Assembly: GCA_019352035.1 (NCBI GenBank) | Contig: JABBNZ010000010.1 | Span: 24,517 to 88,516, forward strand | From: Pseudomonadota bacterium | GTDB taxonomy: Bacteria > Pseudomonadota > Gammaproteobacteria > Steroidobacterales > Steroidobacteraceae | Direction: 5' to 3' | Length of the DNA stretch: 64,000 nt | Shown: piece by piece, positions 17,917-26,952 of the stretch | Numbering within the stretch: position 1 is the first letter of the stretch | Layout: every line of letters begins with the position of its first letter | Made by a program: the position numbers and the translations under genes | Notes under the pieces: generated by a model | The model's database searches: none | Seen by the model: only the letters and a program-made list of their open reading frames with translations | What the model was told of the DNA's origin: nothing

Positions 17917-20124
17917 CTACTGCTCTGTTGCGGAAGGTGCTTCGCCAAGGCGATCAACCACGGGCGGCGCGGCAGGGACCGTAAAGTAGAACGTACTCCC
18001 ACGTCCGGGTGCGCTCTCGACCCAGACATGACCACCGTGAGCCTCGACGACACCCTTGACGATCGGGAGGCCGAGTCCCGCGCCTCGACGCTCGGCCTTT
18101 CGTGCTTGCCAGAACCGGTCGAAGACATGCGGGAGATCCTCCGCGGAAATGCCGAAACCGGTATCGGCTACCCAGAAGAGGACTTCCTCCTCTCTCGGTC
18201 GTGCCCCAATCGTGATTCTTCCACCGGCTCCTGTAAACTTGACCGCGTTGCCCATGAGATTCTCGAATACCTGGAGCAGTCGATCTCGGTCAGCCCAGAT
18301 CTCGGTAAGCTCCGGCGAGACGTCGAGCCGAACCTCGAGGGAAGTTGACGACACGAGCGCCTGTTGTGCCTCCAGAGAATCAATGATGACCTGCCCTACC
18401 CGCACCCGGACGGGGTGGATGGATAGACGCCCTGCTTCCATGCACGTCACGTCGAGGAGGTCCTGGATGAGGCGATTGATTCGGCTCGCGGCCCGCTCGA
18501 TGCGCTCCGGCTCCCCGCCGCGGCGTCGCAGGAGCGTCGCCTGCATGAGGATGGTGTCCAGCGGGTTTCTCAGGTCGTGCGCAACGATCCCGAGCACTTG
18601 GTCCCGCGCCTGAACCGCCTGCTCAGCCGCGTGGTACAGCCGCGCATTCTCCAGGGCGAGCGATGCGCGCCGACCCACTTCCTCCAACAGGTGCAAATCG
18701 GTGGCGGCGTACCGTCGTCCGGGACGACACGATGCCACTACGAGCGCTCCCACAAGCCGGCCATGGACGGTAAGCGGGACGCCCATCATCGAGGTGGGGG
18801 CGATTTGCTCCAGCAGCCGCCGATTCTCATCGTTTTGTGCGATCGCCCGAATCGTCTCAGGAGTGACCTCTGCCGTAAGCTGCGGCTCCTTCGATTCAAG
18901 AATCGCCCAACTCAGGTGCGGGCGGCCACGATCGACTGGGAACCGCTTCAACGCCTCCGCAATCGCGGCTTTGTTCGGATCCGAGGTTCCCACCTCGAGT
19001 CGTCGCAGATCGCCTTGCTCGTCCGCGAACTCGATGAGGCAGAAGTCCGCGAATTCACGCAATGCCGCGCGTGCGATATTGGTGAGTGTCCGCTGGGAAT
19101 CGAGCGAGGTCGCGAAGATGGCGCCAATCTCCGCGAGGAACGCCTGCTCGTGCTCGATTCTCTTCTGTTCGGTGATGTCCCGAAGAACCAGCGTGAACAG
19201 CCACACCCCTTCGACGTTCAGCTTCGAGACGGACGCCTCGGCGGGGAACTCCTCTCCGTTCTTGCGAAGCCCGAAGATCTCAGGGCGGTGCTCCCCCATC
19301 TTGCGCGCCGTCTCGGCCGCTGCGGCAAAGCTTGAGATGTGCTTGCGGTGACTCTGCCGGAAGCGCTCCGGAACCAGGATGTCGTGTGGCTTGCCGAGCA
19401 CCTCCTCGCATGACCAGCCGAAGACTCGCTGCGCTCCCTCATTGTACATGACGATGAGTTGTGCCGCGTCGACGCAGATGATGGCGTCCGCCGCAATGGA
19501 GATGATTCCCGCAAGCCTCGCCTCCGAGGCGCGCAGAGCGCGATCGGACAAATCTCGATCCAGGGCGATAGCCAGCTGATTCACGACCGCGTCGATGAAG
19601 AAAAGGTCCTGCTCCTCCAACTCCTTGACGCTCTCGATCTGCAAGGCGCCGAAGACAGAGCGGTGAGCCACGGCGAATGGAAGCATCACGAAGTTCTGCT
19701 TTGCCTCGGCCTGCGCCTCCGGTGCCACTGAGAGCGGCGAGACCTCGAGGGTCCTCGCCTCCTCGCGGTTGAATTCGACGCGGGAGTGGATGAGATAGCC
19801 ATACACTTCCCGCGCGTGCGCCTGGGCCATCCGCAATCGCCGTGAGCTCTCCCCCGCAGCTTGCCAGGTGATCGTCCGCCGCGCGCCCCCTGTCTCCAAT
19901 ATGAACGTCGCGCTGTGCAGGGGCAGTGTTTCCGCGATGACGGACACCACCATGGGAACGGTTCGCTCCAAAGTCTGGAAATGCGCGAGCAGTTTGCTGA
20001 CGTCGTAGAGGTGCTGGAGGCGCCGCTGCGAGCGCTCCAGTTCAGCGAGGCGACCATCGAGCCGGGCGAGCTCATCGCGCGCCTCTGGACCGCCGCGAGT
20101 CGTGTCGGGGGCTCGCCCGCTCAT
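17917..20124 (-). CDS. Soluble GAF-PAS-GAF histidine kinase of the KaiC operon
   Basis: 735 residues, no membrane segment. Order: short coiled coil with ELERSQRRLQ (29-38), GAF-like input domain (about 45-195), PAS (about 203-325, ending RDITEQKRIE), second GAF (about 335-500), HisKA with H516 in LGIVAHDLRNPLDT, and HATPase (VFENLMGNAVKFTG, DTGFGIS, GAGLGLPIVKG). It autophosphorylates on ATP; its response regulator is not adjacent. The gene starts 9 bases after the triple-KaiC gene and is surely in the same transcript. The first GAF-like module is repeated in the diguanylate cyclase at 24913-26073. Confidence 0.92.
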   Translation of the reverse strand: MSGRAPDTTRGGPEARDELARLDGRLAELERSQRRLQHLYDVSKLLAHFQTLERTVPMVVSVIAETLPLHSATFILETGGARRTITWQAAGESSRRLRMAQAHAREVYGYLIHSRVEFNREEARTLEVSPLSVAPEAQAEAKQNFVMLPFAVAHRSVFGALQIESVKELEEQDLFFIDAVVNQLAIALDRDLSDRALRASEARLAGIISIAADAIICVDAAQLIVMYNEGAQRVFGWSCEEVLGKPHDILVPERFRQSHRKHISSFAAAAETARKMGEHRPEIFGLRKNGEEFPAEASVSKLNVEGVWLFTLVLRDITEQKRIEHEQAFLAEIGAIFATSLDSQRTLTNIARAALREFADFCLIEFADEQGDLRRLEVGTSDPNKAAIAEALKRFPVDRGRPHLSWAILESKEPQLTAEVTPETIRAIAQNDENRRLLEQIAPTSMMGVPLTVHGRLVGALVVASCRPGRRYAATDLHLLEEVGRRASLALENARLYHAAEQAVQARDQVLGIVAHDLRNPLDTILMQATLLRRRGGEPERIERAASRINRLIQDLLDVTCMEAGRLSIHPVRVRVGQVIIDSLEAQQALVSSTSLEVRLDVSPELTEIWADRDRLLQVFENLMGNAVKFTGAGGRITIGARPREEEVLFWVADTGFGISAEDLPHVFDRFWQARKAERRGAGLGLPIVKGVVEAHGGHVWVESAPGRGSTFYFTVPAAPPVVDRLGEAPSATEQ

Positions 20125-20133
20125 CGCACAGTC

Positions 20134-22308
20134 CTATCTCTTCGCGCGTTTGTGCGCCGAACGGCTCTTTCCGGCGGGCGCGCTGCCGGCGCTCACGCGC
20201 TCTCCGATTCGAATTCCCCCCTGGGTGATGGAGAAGTAGTGCGTTCCCCAGTCGTGCGAGCTGCCGCGAGTCTTCACCACGGAGACCGTCGGCTGAAGGT
20301 CTCCGGGCGCTCTCGCGTAGCGAAGCACGAGAATATTGTCGGCCATCGCCGAGTAGCCGCGTCCGGTCACGATGTCGGTCGAGTACATCGAGTCCGATTC
20401 GAGGGTGAGAATACTCGTCACGCCACAACCCTTGAGCCGCGCGACCATTGCGCCGAGCAGATGCCGCAGCTCTTCAGGAACTGCACCGCCCCGCGCCATG
20501 TGGTTCACGCCGTCGAGGACCAATCGGCGGGTCCTTTGCGTGCGAATGGTGTCGTCCAGCCGTGAGAGAAACTGACTGGGGCGAACGTTCTCGCCAGACA
20601 GATACAGGATCTCGACGAGCCCCTTGTCGGTCGCCTGCTTCAGCGACAAACCGAGGCCCTCTGCGGTGTTGAGAATCTGGGTCGACCCCTCCTCCAGCGT
20701 CACGTAGAGTCCCGGCTCCTTGCGCCTGGCGCCCTCGAGAATGAACTGGAGCCCGAGCGTGCTCTTGCCGATCCCCGCGCTCCCGGAGACGAGCGTGACG
20801 CTCCGCTCGAGCAGGCCGCCACCGCAGAGTTCATCGAGACCCGGAACACCCGAGGGGTGGCGCCGCGCCGACTCCGGCGGCGGCGGTGGCCCGCGCGATT
20901 CGGCGTCCATGTCGTAACGAGGAAAGATGCTGATTCCTCCGGAGCCGACGAGCATGCTGTGCCGGCCCTTGAGGTGGGCCGTATTCCTGAGCTTGTAGAC
21001 CTCGATGTACCGCTGGCGCTCGAAGCCCTCCTCGGTCGAAGTGAGCAGCACGACGCCATCGACGACCGTCTCCTCGACGCCGAATCGACTGAGCTGGTTG
21101 GCCCCATAAGGAATATCGGTTGCAAAGAAGCCCACGGCCTGTGAGTTCTGGACGATGCTCGCGAGTTGGAAGACCTTCTCCCGATCGATCTGCGGGTCCT
21201 GGACCTTGTGCAGAAACACGGAGATCGAGTCGATGGCGACACGCCGGGCCTGCATTGCCTGGACCCGCTCCTGCATCATGAGGAGGTGCTGCTCCACCAT
21301 GATATTGGGCTGCGCGATGAAGACGATCTCAATCATGCCGCGCTCGATCTCGTGCTCGAGGTCCCAGCCGAGGCCGCGAGCGCTCGCCAGCAACCTCTCC
21401 TTCGTCTCCTCGAAGGAGAAGATGATGCCCTTCTCGCCCGCCTGGGCCCCGCGGTAGAGGAATTCGAGCAGCAGTACCGTCTTACCCGTCCCCGCCACTC
21501 CGGCGATGAGCAGACTCGAACCGCGCGGAATTCCCTCGCCCAGCAGCTCGTCGAACTTCGAGATGCCGGTCTTGCATCGCGCCGCGCCGGGTCCCCGGTC
21601 CTCGCGCTGGACAGTGACTCGTGGAGCAAACACCTCGATGCCCTTCGAGGTGATGACGAAGGAGTGCTCGTCACGGTTGTGCTCGGTGCCACGGAGCTTC
21701 ACGAGCTGGATGAACCGCTGCTGCTCGCCGGACTGTTCGCGCTGAGTGACCAGGAACAGGCCGTCAATCACCGAGAAGAGCGGGTTGGTGCTGATGTCCA
21801 GGGGTCCGTATTCGCCAAGGAGAAAGCTGGTGACTTCCCAGGCCATGAGGTTCACCGCGAGCTCGTAGCCGAACTTGCGCAACTCCTCCTTGGAGTGCGC
21901 CAGATCGTCCAAGGCCCGGAAGCTGTCCACCACGACGATGGCCGGCTTGATCTTCCTGACCTGATCCATGATGAGCTTGGAGGCTTGCTCGAGGCCCTTC
22001 GTTCGCAGGATCACCCCGAGATCGACGAACCGAACTCCGCCGGCATCGAGTTTCCTGGGGTCAAAGAAGCTGAACTGGGTCAGGTGCCGCAGGGTCTTCG
22101 CGGTCGGCTCCGACAGCGTGTTGAAGTAGAGCACCTGCCGTCTGGCAGAGGCAATGTGGAAGCATATCTGCTGGGTGAGGATCGTCTTGCCCGCGCCCGG
22201 CGGGCCGGCAAGAACGACGACCGAGCCCCTGGGAAGACCACCGTGCAAGAGCGCATCGAGGTTCCGCACGCCCGTCTCGATGCGCGCGACGTCGTTCTTC
22301 TTCGTCAT
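20134..22308 (-). CDS. Triple-KaiC-domain ATPase
   Basis: A 724-residue RecA/KaiC protein with three KaiC modules instead of the two in cyanobacterial KaiC. Walker A motifs are GPPGAGKT (35-42), GVAGTGKT (270-277) and GSAGIGKS (509-516); Walker B segments are AIVVVDSF (123-130), RRVAIDSI (355-362) and RRLVLDGV. The catalytic paired glutamates are present in modules 2 (E300-E301) and 3 (E539-E540), but module 1 has Ser-Glu (66-67). No KaiA or KaiB gene is in the window. It overlaps the upstream 159-residue gene as ATGA and precedes the kinase by 9 bases. A role as an ATP-driven timing or switching device feeding the kinase is inference. Confidence 0.92.
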   Translation of the reverse strand: MTKKNDVARIETGVRNLDALLHGGLPRGSVVVLAGPPGAGKTILTQQICFHIASARRQVLYFNTLSEPTAKTLRHLTQFSFFDPRKLDAGGVRFVDLGVILRTKGLEQASKLIMDQVRKIKPAIVVVDSFRALDDLAHSKEELRKFGYELAVNLMAWEVTSFLLGEYGPLDISTNPLFSVIDGLFLVTQREQSGEQQRFIQLVKLRGTEHNRDEHSFVITSKGIEVFAPRVTVQREDRGPGAARCKTGISKFDELLGEGIPRGSSLLIAGVAGTGKTVLLLEFLYRGAQAGEKGIIFSFEETKERLLASARGLGWDLEHEIERGMIEIVFIAQPNIMVEQHLLMMQERVQAMQARRVAIDSISVFLHKVQDPQIDREKVFQLASIVQNSQAVGFFATDIPYGANQLSRFGVEETVVDGVVLLTSTEEGFERQRYIEVYKLRNTAHLKGRHSMLVGSGGISIFPRYDMDAESRGPPPPPESARRHPSGVPGLDELCGGGLLERSVTLVSGSAGIGKSTLGLQFILEGARRKEPGLYVTLEEGSTQILNTAEGLGLSLKQATDKGLVEILYLSGENVRPSQFLSRLDDTIRTQRTRRLVLDGVNHMARGGAVPEELRHLLGAMVARLKGCGVTSILTLESDSMYSTDIVTGRGYSAMADNILVLRYARAPGDLQPTVSVVKTRGSSHDWGTHYFSITQGGIRIGERVSAGSAPAGKSRSAHKRAKR

Positions 22309-22784
22309 GACTTCGCCCCCGCGCCAGCCTCGCCCTTGGAAGCCTGCGGACCGGCTTGCGGGCCATCGTCTTCAGGCCCTGCCTCCGGTGGCGCGATCTT
22401 CAGGAGTTCCGCGTGCAGCGCCGGGCTGAGGATCTCGGCGGTCAGGGTGCCGAGGACAGTGAGAAACTCGACCAGGACGAACCGAACCGCTTCCGCGAGC
22501 TGATCACGATGCAAACTCCCCGCTCGCTGCTGGAGCTCCTGGAAGCGAAGTCCCGCGGGCTCGACCTTGAGTGCGGAGAAAAACGGGTACTGCTCAGCCG
22601 CGACATACAGCACGCGATCGACGATGGCCATCAGCGTCACGTCCCCAAGGGTTTGATGAGCGCGACCCCACAGGGCTGCGAATCCCTGATCGAACACCAG
22701 GAGCAGCCTATCGGAGGGCGAGCGATTTGCCACTCGTTCCAGCCAGGCGTCCACACATGCGCCGTGCTCGCGCGCGTCAACCAT
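22305..22784 (-). CDS. Conserved-type partner protein of the KaiC operon, unknown function
   Basis: 159 residues from the ATG at 22784, largely helical and soluble: LERVANRSPSDRLLLVFDQGFAALWGRAHQTLGDVTLMAIVDRVLYVAAEQYPFFSALKVE, followed by a charged acidic/Gly tail. I do not recognise a named family. Its stop overlaps the KaiC start (ATGA), which argues for a functional partnership, perhaps as a KaiC-binding adaptor. The upstream in-frame extension to 22877 is not needed. A short resembling sequence lies just before the diguanylate cyclase gene (see findings). Confidence 0.8.
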   Translation of the reverse strand: MVDAREHGACVDAWLERVANRSPSDRLLLVFDQGFAALWGRAHQTLGDVTLMAIVDRVLYVAAEQYPFFSALKVEPAGLRFQELQQRAGSLHRDQLAEAVRFVLVEFLTVLGTLTAEILSPALHAELLKIAPPEAGPEDDGPQAGPQASKGEAGAGAKS

Positions 22785-23750
22785 GGTTCTACCACTCTGC
22801 TCGATGGCACGTGGCCTTTGGACGATGCTCCCGCTGGCCGTGCGCCGCGGGCGGACCGTAATCACACATTTTAGCACCCGCTTGATCGCTTCAGGCTCGA
22901 CTTAATGACTGTAACCTCCGTCCCACATCCGACTGACGTGTCGACATCATCGCACCGAAGTTCGGTGCCAATAGAATCGGGATTTCGTCGCGTCAGGAAA
23001 TTGACGACGACGCCGCCCCTCGGTCCGCGGGCGTGCGCAGAGGTTGAAGTCACTCGCCGTCCACAAGAAAAGCGCAGCAGCTCTGCAGTCGACCGGAACG
23101 ACAGTGCACGAACACTGATACACGAAATTCACCGCTTAAGCCAGTAATTCCGTAGCATTGCCGGGTCTGTTCCGCAGCATGACCCGTCGCTCCAGGGCCG
23201 GTGGCCAAATGCCGTCGCCTGGCTACCCTGGATGCTTACCGTTGTGGGCTGGGCAGCTCGCGCTCCCGGGTATGTGGGACCCTAAGAGCGTATGTGCTCA
23301 CACTACTCGCACCGCACCCGCATCGATTCGCGGGGCCTTCTGGCATGATCTTGAAGACCCCGCGAAAGTGGCGGCTCCGCGGCTTGCGCACCTCGATCGA
23401 GTTCAAGCATGCCACGGGCGAAACGCCAGCGGCATCCGTAGCTTTGCGTATGCGTTCCGCCGCGAATATGTAATGAGGCTTGTGGCTATGAAAAGTGCCT
23501 GGCATGGAGGCACGGTGTGACTTTGAGGACATTCCGTCCGGCACTACGCCCTGGTCGCTCCATGAAGAGACTATGAATGGCAAACTCGATCCGAACTGGA
23601 TCGGCATCCCGAAGGAAACTCATCGGCTCTCCAACGAAGCCAGGGCGTCGTCCCGCACGCGGCTTGGGCATCGAGAAATGTCAGCTCAACGCGCGCAGCG
23701 GTCCTTTCCGCTTACGACGCTGATCCCATCGCGGAGCTCCTGACATGGCG
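22785..23750. other. Gene-free stretch with one strong hairpin
   Basis: About 970 bases upstream of the KaiC operon and downstream of the barrel-protein gene. It must hold the operon promoter, but I cannot identify one with confidence. Open frames at 23158-23520 and 23495-23743 have no motif and no ribosome site. The notable feature is the hairpin at 23327-23366. Confidence 0.5.
23327..23366 (-). other. 14-bp hairpin in non-coding DNA
   Basis: TTCGCGGGGCCTTC (23327-23340) and GAAGACCCCGCGAA (23353-23366) are complementary at 13 of 14 positions around a 12-base loop. As minus-strand RNA the odd pair becomes G-U, so the stem is unbroken; as plus-strand RNA it is a C-A mismatch. That favours a minus-strand transcript. 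No T-tract follows, so it does not look like a simple terminator. Confidence 0.5.
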
Positions 23751-24824
23751 TTACGGCAGGAATGAATGTGCACAATACGTCGCAACCTCTCCTGGCAGCG
23801 ACGCCAGCCCCCAGAACAGGGCATCGACCCCAATCCGCACGCCGACGTCCGGATGCCAGCCGAAATCGCGATTCCACTGCACGACAGGTTCGACATATCC
23901 AAATAGCCAGCCGCCATGGAGCGGGCGCTTCATGAATACGCTGGCCTCGAACAAGGAAGTCTTTGACGCCCGGCCGCCGGAAACGCTAACGCGAACGGCC
24001 ACTCCGCACGCGAGGTCACGGCCGGTCGCGAATCGATCGTAACGGCGCTCCTGAATGACCCCCGCCGCGTAGCCGATGATCAGGCTCTGCGACCACGCCG
24101 TCACGGCGGTATTGCGGACCCAGTTGCCGTAACTCGCCGAACGCACGATCCAGCGGCCGCTCCAGTGCTCGAAGGCAATTCCGCCGCTCGTCCCCACGCC
24201 CAGACCGCTCTGCACGTACGTCTTGATGAACGGATACACGCGCAGGGCCCCCGCGTCGAACTCGGGAGCCCATCTCAGCGCCGCGAAGGCGGACGGCGAA
24301 GAATTCGCCTGCACGCCGAATTCGACATCCACGTACGATCCCGGGAGGAATCGTGCGCCAACGCGGAGTGGATTGGGCTCATCGACGGGGGTGCCGGGAG
24401 ATTCCGGCAGGTCAGCGCTGGTCGCGAAAACCCCCAACCGTTGCTCGATGTTCGGCAGACGCAGCGTGGCTTCGAATTCCGGCCTGGCCAGGACATCCAT
24501 TCCATTTTTGCGATGGACGAACTCACTCTCGAAACCGATGCGCACGGGCGACAACGGCACCACGATAGGCGCCTGCTCCGGCACCGCAAACCGAAGGTCC
24601 ACGTCCTCGAAAAAATGCTGCAAACGACGGTAGAGCCAGTCATGACCGGCGTCCAGACGTCCCCCAAGAGTGGCGGCCGCCGCCCTCGACGCCTGCTGCA
24701 GCTTCCCGATGGTGCCGACCGACGGACGCACCCGCTCCGGACCCTTATCATGCGCGCTCGCAGTGATCGCCATGGCGAGCAAGGCAATCAGCACAGTAAG
24801 AGCCTTGCGCAACGGTGCGGCCAT
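23751..24824 (-). CDS. Exported protein, probable outer-membrane beta-barrel, unknown function
   Basis: 357 residues with a clear signal peptide (hydrophobic residues ~8-23, cleavage after ASA at 24). The mature part alternates short amphipathic strands (GARFLPGSYVDVEFGVQAN, FIKTYVQSGLGVGTSGGIAFEHW, WSQSLIIGYAAGVI) ending with FGWHPDVGVRIGVDALFWG. This pattern fits a 10-14-strand outer-membrane barrel. I do not recognise the family. It lies between two signalling units and is transcribed downstream of the diguanylate cyclase with an 88-base gap, so it could be its output gene; this is speculation. Confidence 0.72.
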   Translation of the reverse strand: MAAPLRKALTVLIALLAMAITASAHDKGPERVRPSVGTIGKLQQASRAAAATLGGRLDAGHDWLYRRLQHFFEDVDLRFAVPEQAPIVVPLSPVRIGFESEFVHRKNGMDVLARPEFEATLRLPNIEQRLGVFATSADLPESPGTPVDEPNPLRVGARFLPGSYVDVEFGVQANSSPSAFAALRWAPEFDAGALRVYPFIKTYVQSGLGVGTSGGIAFEHWSGRWIVRSASYGNWVRNTAVTAWSQSLIIGYAAGVIQERRYDRFATGRDLACGVAVRVSVSGGRASKTSLFEASVFMKRPLHGGWLFGYVEPVVQWNRDFGWHPDVGVRIGVDALFWGLASLPGEVATYCAHSFLP

Positions 24825-24912
24825 GTGCGGTACCGTACAACGTGGTCACCGCGTAGCACCATTGGCTGAAATACGGACTCTCACTCTCGGTTTACCTGCT
24901 CGCCTGCATCAA

Positions 24913-26073
24913 TCAAGACGAATCCACCACCACGCAGTTACGACCCTTCGCCTTTGCATCATACAGGGCTCGGTCGGCGCGCCGGATCAGCTGCTCGAGC
25001 GTGTCCTGATCGGATAACGCCTCGGCAAGCCCGGCGCTGATCGTGGCCGACACACGCACCGAGCGCGTCTCGATTCCGTCGGCCGCGATCGCCTCGCGAA
25101 TGCGCTCCGCGACGACCGCGGCCTGTTGAGCCGTGCTCCCGGGAAACACCACGATGAATTCCTCGCCGCCGTAACGCCCCAGGACGTCAGCGGCGCGCAA
25201 TCGCTCACTGGCCGCCCGGGCGACCCGCTTGAGGATCTCATCACCCAGCTGGTGTCCGGCGGTGTCGTTGATCAGCTTGAAGCGGTCGATGTCGAACAAC
25301 ATCATCGCGAGTGGCAGGCCGTAGCGCTGTGCCACGGCCCATTCGTGTGCGGCCACCTCGAGAAAGTGACGCCGATTGTTCAGACCGGTCAGGCCATCGG
25401 TGCGTGACATCAATTGCTCGCGTGCGAGCGCCTCACGAAGCTCGCGATTTGCGACCTCGAGGCTTGCCTCGGAGATGCGCAACGCTCGATCGGCAGAATC
25501 TCGATCGAGCGCGATCGCCAGCTGGTTCACCACCACGTTGATGAAGAAGAGGTCCGACTCTTCCATTTCCCCGCGACCCTCGATCTGCAGCGCACCGAAA
25601 ATGCAACCGTGCCCGACGGCAAACGGAAGCATCACGAAATTCCGCGTTGTCTCGGACTTTGTCCCGATTGCGCTCGCGGGCGGCTGCGGAGCCATCAGCC
25701 CCGCTGCCGGGCCCTCGTCCAGCTTTTTGCGAAAGCGATTCAGGTCGCGGTACACCTCCTGCGCGTGAGCTTTGGCCACTTCCAGCCTTCGTCCATTCTC
25801 ACCGGCGGCTTGCCAGCTGAGTATCTGCGGTGACCGTCCCGTCTCCAGCATAACGATCGCACTGCGCAGCGATAATGCGTCGGCGATCAGAACGAACACT
25901 TCAGCCACAGTTCGCTCGAAGCTCTGGAAACACGTGAGCACTTTGCTGATGTCGAACAGTCGCTGCAAGCGCCGCTGCGACCGCTCCAACTCGGCAATGC
26001 GGTGATCGCGCCAAGCGACGTCCTCCTGAGTCTCGACTTCTTCGTGGGCGCTGACAGGATCTGGCCCACTCAT
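24913..26073 (-). CDS. Diguanylate cyclase with KaiC-kinase-type input domain
   Basis: Makes cyclic di-GMP from two GTP. 386 residues from the ATG at 26073, which has AGGAGG 6 bases upstream. Residues ~26-200 are collinear with the input part of the kinase at 17917-20124 (shared ELERSQRRLQ, WQAAGE, NFVMLPFAVxH, FGALQIE, DLFFI, VVNQLAIALDRD). The GGDEF domain (about 222-380) has the active GGEEF (302-306) and an intact product-inhibition site RAAD (293-296), five residues before it. Soluble. It is 3.3 kb upstream of the KaiC operon on the same strand. Confidence 0.93.
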   Translation of the reverse strand: MSGPDPVSAHEEVETQEDVAWRDHRIAELERSQRRLQRLFDISKVLTCFQSFERTVAEVFVLIADALSLRSAIVMLETGRSPQILSWQAAGENGRRLEVAKAHAQEVYRDLNRFRKKLDEGPAAGLMAPQPPASAIGTKSETTRNFVMLPFAVGHGCIFGALQIEGRGEMEESDLFFINVVVNQLAIALDRDSADRALRISEASLEVANRELREALAREQLMSRTDGLTGLNNRRHFLEVAAHEWAVAQRYGLPLAMMLFDIDRFKLINDTAGHQLGDEILKRVARAASERLRAADVLGRYGGEEFIVVFPGSTAQQAAVVAERIREAIAADGIETRSVRVSATISAGLAEALSDQDTLEQLIRRADRALYDAKAKGRNCVVVDSS

Positions 26074-26154
26074 CAGCGCCTCCTGCACCTTATCCAGCTC
26101 GAACGTCGCGAACTCCACGTGCAACGCTGACGTAAAGATGTCGGCGGCGGGATG

Positions 26155-26648
26155 AACGGCCACAACGGACCACTCCGATCGATCGCACGTGGACGTTCCA
26201 CGTACTTGCCCCGCCCGGGCGCCACTGTGTAACCCCGCATTCCCGCACCTCAGAGTGACTCTGCCCATCGTACTCAGATTTACCGCCAAGGGTAATCGGT
26301 AAAAGCCGCCCTCGCTCCAGACGGATGCGCCTTCGCGCCCCTCGAACTCGGACAGACACCTCTCCAGCGAGCGCAGAGGCGGTCGGTTGCGGCGGCTTTG
26401 CCTCCTGGGGAGGTACTTGCCTCGAGCGCTCGCAGAACGCCACCGGCAACCACCGCCGAAGCCACACCTCTGCTACCCAGGCCCCGGATCCGGCACTACC
26501 TCGAGCTTGCCAGGGTGCAATTACCTCGTGACCCCATACATTCACTTGCCCGTCGAATACAGTGGAAACTCCCTATTGAGGCCGGGTCTACGGTGAAGCA
26601 TCATTCCTCACAACAACATTTTTCTCCCTGACAATACGGAGTCACGAC
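26155..26648. other. Gene-free stretch
   Basis: About 500 bases between the diguanylate cyclase (minus) and DUF3309 gene (plus), presumably carrying divergent promoters. Frames on both strands are Arg/Ala-rich shadows without motifs. Confidence 0.45.
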
Positions 26649-26807
26649 ATGAGTTTTGGAGCCATTCTACTGATCATTCTGGTGCTGATACTGATCGGCG
26701 CCATCCCCACGTGGCCGCACAGCAGATCATGGGGCTACGCTCCGAGCGGCGTGATTGGGTTGATTCTGCTGATCGTGATCGTTCTCTTCCTGTTGGGCCG
26801 CTTGTAG
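26649..26807 (+). CDS. DUF3309-family small membrane protein
   Basis: A 52-residue protein, MSFGAILLIILVLILIGAIP followed by TWPHSRSWGYAPSGVIGLIL and a second hydrophobic segment ending LLGRL. The TWPHSRxWGYxPSG centre between two short membrane helices is the DUF3309 signature. GGAG lies 7 bases before the ATG. Such proteins are common in environmental proteobacteria beside general-stress genes; function unknown. Confidence 0.85.
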   Translation: MSFGAILLIILVLILIGAIPTWPHSRSWGYAPSGVIGLILLIVIVLFLLGRL

Positions 26808-26952
26808 CACTCCGACGCTGTCGTTCCCGAGCATTACTCATCGCGAGGCGTCGACTGCGTTACCTGGAACCATTAAAGGGTCTCGAATCAGGGCGCGACC
26901 GCTCAGGCTTTTCGACAAGGCGTACACAGATCATCCACCTGGAGAACCTGCC

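Noticed and set aside
20134..22308. Cyanobacterial-type circadian clock
   Set aside because: KaiC-like ATPase is present, but no KaiA or KaiB gene in the window and three modules instead of two, so clock function cannot be claimed.
26090..26545. 151-codon minus-strand frame upstream of the diguanylate cyclase
   Set aside because: Arg/Gly/Val-rich composition without a motif; reads as a random GC-rich frame.
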